A stretch of 60,180 nucleotides of DNA from an uncultured Pseudomonadota bacterium (GTDB lineage: Bacteria; Pseudomonadota; Gammaproteobacteria; Burkholderiales; Rhodocyclaceae), in the NCBI GenBank assembly GCA_946479855.1, contig CAMLHL010000009.1, positions 1-60,180 on the forward strand. Reading direction: 5' to 3'. Position numbers and translations under genes: made by a program. Below the pieces are notes generated by a model. It was not told where the DNA came from, did not search any database, and was given only the letters and a program-made list of their open reading frames with translations. The first letter of the stretch is position 1. Every line of letters begins with the position of its first letter. Below, piece by piece: positions 55,127-60,180 of this stretch.

Positions 55127-56158
55127 ATGACCCTCAAAGGCAAAAAAGTCACCGTCCATGACATGACCCTGCGCGATGGTATGCATCCCAAGCGTCACCT
55201 GATGACCCTCGACCAGATGATCAGCATTGCCACCGGCCTCGACGCCGCCGGCGTGCCGCTGATCGAAGTCACCCACGGCGATGGCCTGGGTGGTTCCTCG
55301 GTGAACTACGGCTTCCCGGCCCATACCGATGAAGAATATCTGGGTGCTGTCATCCCGCGGATGAAGAAAGCCAAGGTCTCGGCCCTGCTGCTGCCCGGCA
55401 TCGGTACCGTCGACCACCTGAAGATGGCCCGTGACCTCGGCGTCAACACCATCCGTGTCGCCACCCACTGCACCGAAGCCGACGTCTCGGAGCAGCACAT
55501 CACCATGGCCCGCAAGCTGGACATGGATACCGTCGGCTTCCTGATGATGGCCCACATGAACAGCGCTGAAGGGCTGGTCACGCAAGCCAAGCTGATGGAA
55601 TCCTACGGCGCCAACTGTATCTACGTCACCGACTCGGCGGGTCACCTGCTGCCGGAAGGCGTCAAGGAACGCCTCAGCGCGGTGCGTGCGGCCCTGAAGC
55701 CGGAAACTGAACTCGGTTTCCACGGCCACCACAACCTGGCCATGGGTGTGGCCAACTCCATCGCTGCCATCGAAGTCGGCGCCAACCGCATTGACGCGGC
55801 TGCGGCCGGCCTCGGCGCTGGCGCCGGCAACACGCCGATGGAAGTGCTGATCGCCGTGTGCAGCCTGATGGGTATCGAGACCGGTGTCGACGTGGCGAAG
55901 ATCACCGACGTCGCTGAAGACCTCGTCGTGCCGATGATGGACTTTCCGATCCGCATCGACCGCGATGCGCTGACGCTCGGCTATGCCGGCGTCTACGGCT
56001 CCTTCCTGCTGTTTGCCAAGCGCGCTTCGGCGAAATACGGCGTACCGGCTCGGGACATCCTGGTCGAACTGGGACGACGGGGCATGGTCGGCGGGCAGGA
56101 GGACATGATCGAAGACACCGCCATCACGATGGCACGCGAACGGGGGTTGCTGAAATGA
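55127..56158 (+). CDS. dmpG: 4-hydroxy-2-oxovalerate aldolase
   Basis: 343 residues. [14 protein letters not shown] at the N terminus (catalytic Arg, metal Asp) and [15 protein letters not shown] in the centre (metal His pair). Yields pyruvate and acetaldehyde. The stop overlaps the dmpH start (ATGA). AAGGAGA precedes the ATG. Confidence 0.96.
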   Translation: MTLKGKKVTVHDMTLRDGMHPKRHLMTLDQMISIATGLDAAGVPLIEVTHGDGLGGSSVNYGFPAHTDEEYLGAVIPRMKKAKVSALLLPGIGTVDHLKMARDLGVNTIRVATHCTEADVSEQHITMARKLDMDTVGFLMMAHMNSAEGLVTQAKLMESYGANCIYVTDSAGHLLPEGVKERLSAVRAALKPETELGFHGHHNLAMGVANSIAAIEVGANRIDAAAAGLGAGAGNTPMEVLIAVCSLMGIETGVDVAKITDVAEDLVVPMMDFPIRIDRDALTLGYAGVYGSFLLFAKRASAKYGVPARDILVELGRRGMVGGQEDMIEDTAITMARERGLLK

Positions 56159-56943
56159 AACTGAATCAACAAACCATTGGCCAACTGGCCGAGTTGCTCG
56201 AAAACGCCGAGCTGCAAGCCCATGATGTGGTCAAGATCACCGACGCCCATCCCGAGATGGACTGGGATGACGCCTACGCCATCCAGAATGAGATCCTGCG
56301 CCGCAAACTGGCGCGTGGCAATAAGGTCGTTGGTCTGAAAGCCGGCCTGACTTCGCATGCCAAAATGAAGCAGATGGGCGTCGAAACCCCCTGTTTCGGC
56401 TTTCTGGTCGATTACTTCAGCGTGCCGGATGGCGGTGAAATCAAGATCAAGGAACTGATCCACCCGAAGGTCGAGCCGGAAATCGTCTTCGTGCTGAAGA
56501 AGGCGCTGAAAGGCCCTGGTTGCCACATCGGGGCCGTGCTGGCCGCAACGGATTTCATCATGCCCGGCATCGAGATCATCGATTCGCGTTACCGTGATTT
56601 CAAGTTCGATCTGAAGAGCGTCATCGCCGACAACTGTTCGTCCTCGCGCTTCGTGCTCGGTGGCCAGATGACGCCGGTGAGCGGTCTTGATCTGCGTACC
56701 CTGGGCGTGGTCATGGAAAAGAATGGCGAACCCGTCGCCATCGGTGCCGGCGCCGCCGTGCTCGGTCACCCGGCGGCTGCCATCGCCATGCTGGCCAACC
56801 ATCTCGGTGCGCGCGGCGAGGAAATTCCCGCCGGCACGATGATTCTTTCCGGTGGGGTTACTGAGGCGGTTGCCGTCAACGCCGGTGATCACGTCAATCT
56901 GCGTATCCAGTCGCTGGGTAGCGCCAGCGTCAAGTTCGCCTAA
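56155..56943 (+). CDS. dmpH: 4-oxalocrotonate decarboxylase
   Basis: 262 residues, same fold as Dmp[17 protein letters not shown] and [13 protein letters not shown] carry the metal-binding acidic residues; [12 protein letters not shown] follows. Decarboxylates 2-oxohex-3-enedioate to 2-oxopent-4-enoate, normally in complex with DmpE. Confidence 0.95.
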   Translation: MKLNQQTIGQLAELLENAELQAHDVVKITDAHPEMDWDDAYAIQNEILRRKLARGNKVVGLKAGLTSHAKMKQMGVETPCFGFLVDYFSVPDGGEIKIKELIHPKVEPEIVFVLKKALKGPGCHIGAVLAATDFIMPGIEIIDSRYRDFKFDLKSVIADNCSSSRFVLGGQMTPVSGLDLRTLGVVMEKNGEPVAIGAGAAVLGHPAAAIAMLANHLGARGEEIPAGTMILSGGVTEAVAVNAGDHVNLRIQSLGSASVKFA

Positions 56944-56960
56944 GAAAGTACGGAGGAAAC

Positions 56961-57152
56961 ATGCCATTCGCACAGATCTATCTGATTGAAGGCCGTACCG
57001 ACGAGCAAAAGAAGCGGTTGATCGAGAAGGTCAGCGCGGCCATGTCCGAAGCGCTGGGTGCGCCGCTGGAAAACACCCGGGTCTGGATCCAGGACATACC
57101 CAAGGCCCAGTGGGGTATCGGCGGCAAGACCGCCAAGGACCTCGGGCGCTAG
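56961..57152 (+). CDS. dmpI: 4-oxalocrotonate tautomerase
   Basis: 63 residues, normal single-domain size. Catalytic Pro directly after Met (MPFAQIYLIEGRTDEQ), Arg11 and Arg39 equivalents retained (GRT; NTRVWI) and the usual WGIGGKTAKDLGR end. Last gene of the meta operon; no T-run terminator follows, only a GC hairpin near 57166-57190. Confidence 0.94.
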   Translation: MPFAQIYLIEGRTDEQKKRLIEKVSAAMSEALGAPLENTRVWIQDIPKAQWGIGGKTAKDLGR

Positions 57153-57236
57153 TCATCCGACATGGCGGGCGGGGGGAATCCCCGGCCCGTCAGGCAGCGC
57201 TGGGTCGATACCTGGAAGGTATCAGAAAAGCGACTA

Positions 57237-57270
57237 AATGGTATTGGACGGTATTGGCCGGTGTCGGCCA
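57237..57270 (+). promoter_or_regulatory. 19-bp shared element with tandem 10-base repeats upstream of the YCF48/RND operon
   Basis: 57237-57255 equals the reverse complement of 27194-27212 over all 19 bases. Here it extends into three decamers at 57241, 57251 and 57261 (GGTATTGGAC, GGTATTGGCC, GGTGTCGGCC), each one helical turn apart. A partial AATCTCGA-like half-site (reverse, about 57287) follows. Candidate cooperative binding site. Confidence 0.6.
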
Positions 57271-57401
57271 TTATTAAGCCATATAAAAAATATCGAGATT
57301 TCCAGCAATTTACGTGATATAAATAAATCCCGGAAGAAGCGGAAGCCGGAGCAAATCAAGGGTGTGCCGCAACAACGGTCGCCCGGTAAGGAGGAGGTTT
57401 T

Positions 57402-58367
57402 ATGGGGCGGATATTTGCCACCCGACAATTGCCGCTGGGCGTAGCGGTGGCCGGCGTATTGCTGTCGGCCTGCACGCAAGCCCCGGACATGTCCGGTATA
57501 GCCACCGAGCGTCAGCGTTCGGTGCATCGTTACGACATTAGCCAGGCCATTGCCAGCAATGGCAAGGTAATCGTTGTCGGCACCCAGAGCGGTGTCGCAC
57601 TGGTTTCGAGCGACAAGGGCGCAACCTGGCAGCGTCAGGCGCTCGGCCAGACTTCGCTGGTCGATATTGCTGTTTGCGCTGACCAGACCTTCGTCGCGAT
57701 CGACCATTATCACAGGGTGTGGTCGGCCGATGCCGAAGGCAAGAACTGGCAATCGGCCAAGCTCGAGCAGCCGCGCACGCCGCTGGCCGTGACCTGCGAC
57801 TCGCAGGGGGGCTGGTGGGTGGCTGGCACCAATGCCGTGATCGCCGCTAGCGCCGACCGGGGCAAGACCTGGCAGGTCACCGACCTCGGCGAGGACACCC
57901 AGATCACCACCATTCAGTTCGTCAGCGACAAGCAGGTTGTGGCGCTCGGCGAGTTTGGCTTGACGGTGATGTCCGAAGATGGCGGCGCGACCTGGACGAA
58001 GGGCCCGAAGATTCCGGGCGACTTCTATCCCTACGCTGCATTGTTCCGCGATGCCCGCGAAGGCTGGGTCAGCGGGATTGCCGGCCAGATGCTGCATACC
58101 CGCGATGGTGGCCAGACCTGGCAGAAACAGGTCAATGCCACCCAGGCTTCCCTGAATCGCCTGTTCATGCACGACGGCGGCATGTTTGCTGTCGGCAACG
58201 GCGGTGTTGTCGCCCGCCTGGAGGGTGATAGCTGGCGCAACGTGCCTTATCCCGATCCGCTACCGATGTTCCTCGGCGGCGGAGCTTCCCTGCAAGGCCA
58301 GACGGCGATCGTCATCGGCGGCCCCGGTGGCCTGCTGCGGGCTGTCGGCACAGCCAACCACAAATAG
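57402..58367 (+). CDS. YCF48-like (BNR-repeat) lipoprotein
   Basis: 321 residues. N-terminal signal with lipobox LLSAC (Cys near residue 25), so probably a lipoprotein. The rest is a beta-propeller with repeated S-x-D-x-G-x-T-W motifs (SSDKGATWQR, SADRGKTWQV, SEDGGATWTK, TRDGGQTWQK). Such proteins often precede MMPL/RND exporters, as here. GGAGG precedes the ATG. The role in export is unknown. Confidence 0.88.
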   Translation: MGRIFATRQLPLGVAVAGVLLSACTQAPDMSGIATERQRSVHRYDISQAIASNGKVIVVGTQSGVALVSSDKGATWQRQALGQTSLVDIAVCADQTFVAIDHYHRVWSADAEGKNWQSAKLEQPRTPLAVTCDSQGGWWVAGTNAVIAASADRGKTWQVTDLGEDTQITTIQFVSDKQVVALGEFGLTVMSEDGGATWTKGPKIPGDFYPYAALFRDAREGWVSGIAGQMLHTRDGGQTWQKQVNATQASLNRLFMHDGGMFAVGNGGVVARLEGDSWRNVPYPDPLPMFLGGGASLQGQTAIVIGGPGGLLRAVGTANHK

Positions 58368-58387
58368 ATCAGGGAGCGAGTAACACC

Positions 58388-60180
58388 ATGGTGAGCCAAA
58401 TCCGTCATTCCATTACCCATCGCCTGCATCAGGGCGAGGAATGGATTTTCCGTAACCCGAAAATCGTGCTGGCGCTGGTTCTGGCCGTCACGATCATGTT
58501 CGGTATCGCGCTGCCCAAGCTGCGCATTTTCACCGACTTCTCCGACCTGCTGCCGCAGAACCACGGCTACATCAAGGTCTACAACCACCTGAAGGAGAAC
58601 TTCGGCGGCGCCAACATGATCGTCATGTCGGTCGAGGTCGAGCAGGGCACCATCTTCAACGACGAAACGCTGAAGCTGATCCACGAGGTCACTCAGGGCA
58701 TCGACAACCTGCCCGGCGTGAACCACAACCTGGTCAATAGCCTGACGCACCGCACGGCACGCAAGGTATTTCTCGATGACCAGGGCGGTTTCGCCTCAGA
58801 GTCCTACTACGATCCATTGAAGCCGACACGCACCGTCGCCGAGCTGGAGCAGTTGAAGAAGGACGTCATTGCCAACCCGACCATCTACGGCCTGCTCGTC
58901 TCGCCGGATATGAAGGCGGCGCTGATCAAGGCGCAGCTCAACGAAGGCGACATCGACTATCCAGTAACCTTTGCCGCCTTGCAGGAAGTGCGCAAGAGTC
59001 TGGCCAAGCCGGGTCATCACCTCTATGTCACCGGTAATCCGGTACTGACCGGCTGGGTCTACACCTACCTGAACCAGATCGTCGAGATCATGGCGTGGAC
59101 GCTGGCCCTGCTGGCGACGCTGCTCATTGTCTATTTCCGCCGCTTCTACGGCATCGCGCTGCCGTTGCTCGGCATTGCGCTGTCGTCGATCTGGGGTCTT
59201 GGCTTCATGGCGGCGATGGGGATCAATCTCGAGCCACTGTCGCTGCCGATTCCCTTCCTGATTGCGGCGCGGGCCACTTCTCACGGTGTCCAGCTGGTGG
59301 TGCGCTACTACGAAGAACTGGCCATCGTCCACGACGGCAAGAAGGCGGCACGCAATGCCCTCGACGCGCTGTTCCGGCCGGGTTCGCTGGCCATCATCGT
59401 CGATGCGATCGGCATTGCCGTACTCGTCCTTGGCGCTGCGCCGTTCAACCACAAGCTCGGTCTGGCCGCCGGTTTCTGGGGATTCTCGGTGATCTTCACG
59501 GTGCACTTCATGGTGCCGCTGGCCCTGACCGTGCTGCCGGCTCCGAAGAAGCACGAGAACGGCAACGAGGGCGTGCGCAATTTCCTGGCCAAGGCCATGG
59601 CGCTGACTGGCGGCACCGATGGCGGCGCTCGCTCCATCCTGATCCTGACCCTGATCGGCGCCATCGGCGGCACCTATCTGGTTGGCAAGGTGCAGCTCGG
59701 CGAATCCGAGCCGGGCTCGCCGCTGCTGCATCGCGACCACGACTACAACATCTCGACCAAGGCGATCAACACCCGCTTTCCGGGGTCCGAGGAACTGCAT
59801 GTTGTCGCCCGTACGGACGAAAAGGGCGGCATCAAGCGTCCGGAAGTCATGGCCGCCATCGAGCGCTTCCAGGCGCACATGCTGTCCGATCCGCAACTCG
59901 GCGGCACCAAGGCCTTGCCCGGTGTCGTCCGGGTGGTCAACAAGCTGACCCACAACGACGACCCGCGCTGGATGCAGTTGCCGGACACCGCCGACGAAAT
60001 CGGCGGCCTGATGTTCGCCTACATGGCGTCCAGCCCTATCCCGGGCGCCCTGAAGGAGTTTGTCACGCCGGACGAGAACGAAGCCGACATGGTGTTCTAT
60101 TACAAGGATCACCAGGCTGACACGATCATGGTCGGCAAGTCACACGCCGATCATCATCTGCCAGTCAACAAGGGCGCCGG
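58388..60180 (+). CDS. MMPL/RND superfamily exporter (partial, runs off the window)
   Basis: 597 codons visible, no stop before the window end. First helix at about 28-46 (IVLALVLAVTIMFGIALPKL), then FTDFSDLLPQNHGYIKVY typical of the MMPL/patched type, a periplasmic domain, a helix group at about 230-385 and a second periplasmic loop after a helix near 418-440. Distinct from the heavy-metal RND at the window start. Paired with the YCF48-like gene 20 bases upstream; such pairs occur near steroid and hydrocarbon genes in proteobacteria. Substrate unknown. Confidence 0.9.
   Translation, partial: MVSQIRHSITHRLHQGEEWIFRNPKIVLALVLAVTIMFGIALPKLRIFTDFSDLLPQNHGYIKVYNHLKENFGGANMIVMSVEVEQGTIFNDETLKLIHEVTQGIDNLPGVNHNLVNSLTHRTARKVFLDDQGGFASESYYDPLKPTRTVAELEQLKKDVIANPTIYGLLVSPDMKAALIKAQLNEGDIDYPVTFAALQEVRKSLAKPGHHLYVTGNPVLTGWVYTYLNQIVEIMAWTLALLATLLIVYFRRFYGIALPLLGIALSSIWGLGFMAAMGINLEPLSLPIPFLIAARATSHGVQLVVRYYEELAIVHDGKKAARNALDALFRPGSLAIIVDAIGIAVLVLGAAPFNHKLGLAAGFWGFSVIFTVHFMVPLALTVLPAPKKHENGNEGVRNFLAKAMALTGGTDGGARSILILTLIGAIGGTYLVGKVQLGESEPGSPLLHRDHDYNISTKAINTRFPGSEELHVVARTDEKGGIKRPEVMAAIERFQAHMLSDPQLGGTKALPGVVRVVNKLTHNDDPRWMQLPDTADEIGGLMFAYMASSPIPGALKEFVTPDENEADMVFYYKDHQADTIMVGKSHADHHLPVNKGA

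Noticed and set aside
27194..57255. The 19-bp inverted pair as ends of a 30-kb transposon
   Set aside because: No transposase or integrase lies between the copies, there are no target duplications, and each copy sits in a promoter region. A regulatory element is the simpler reading.

Overview
The window reads as chromosome of a GC-rich betaproteobacterium, most like the Rhodocyclales (Dechloromonas/Azonexus type). That placement is an inference from protein character and from the pairing of a benzene/toluene monooxygenase with a phenol hydroxylase; no search was run. About 55 genes are supported, in three zones.

Zone 1 (1-20.5 kb) is ordinary chromosome. It holds a heavy-metal RND efflux operon (adaptor, permease, start of a small third gene), an HD-GYP c-di-GMP phosphodiesterase, an MFS transporter, an ankyrin protein, and a cytochrome b561 operon with two YceI proteins. 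Next come a DODA-type dioxygenase divergent from a LysR regulator, a small membrane protein with a SIMPL protein, two TonB receptors around a YfiR-like protein, and a molybdate ABC operon (modABC) with a Crp/Fnr-like site. A tRNA-Thr(GGT) and a decayed IS1182-type transposase (20.5-21.7 kb) mark the edge of the next zone.

Zone 2 (21.8-57.2 kb) is a large aromatic-degradation region. Cluster A (minus strand, 21.8-27.1 kb) is a partly eroded second meta-cleavage operon: HpaI-type aldolase, catechol 2,3-dioxygenase, an internally deleted semialdehyde dehydrogenase remnant, acetaldehyde dehydrogenase, hydroxy-oxovalerate aldolase, an SDR lacking catalytic residues, and a fused double tautomerase. 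Then come a chemoreceptor, a toluene-4-monooxygenase-type operon (tmoABCDEF), a TodX-like porin, a TodS/TodT-type two-component system, a LysR regulator, a DmpR-type sigma-54 activator, and the phenol hydroxylase operon dmpKLMNOPQ. A GntR repressor diverges from a complete meta pathway (dmpB, a GlcG-like gene, dmpC, D, E, an SDR, dmpF, G, H, I). Together these encode benzene or toluene to phenol/cresol to catechol to pyruvate and acetyl-CoA, with uptake and probably taxis.

Zone 3 (57.2-60.2 kb) starts an operon with a YCF48-like lipoprotein and a large MMPL/RND exporter that runs off the window.

The most interesting signals are regulatory and evolutionary. TodT/StyR-like boxes lie upstream of both the chemoreceptor and tmoA. 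A motif AATCTCGAGAAA recurs at three catabolic promoters. A 19-bp element is shared by the cluster A promoter and the exporter operon. The fused tautomerase splits its catalytic residues between its two halves and has an internal start. The dehydrogenase remnant carries an in-frame deletion of several hundred codons.
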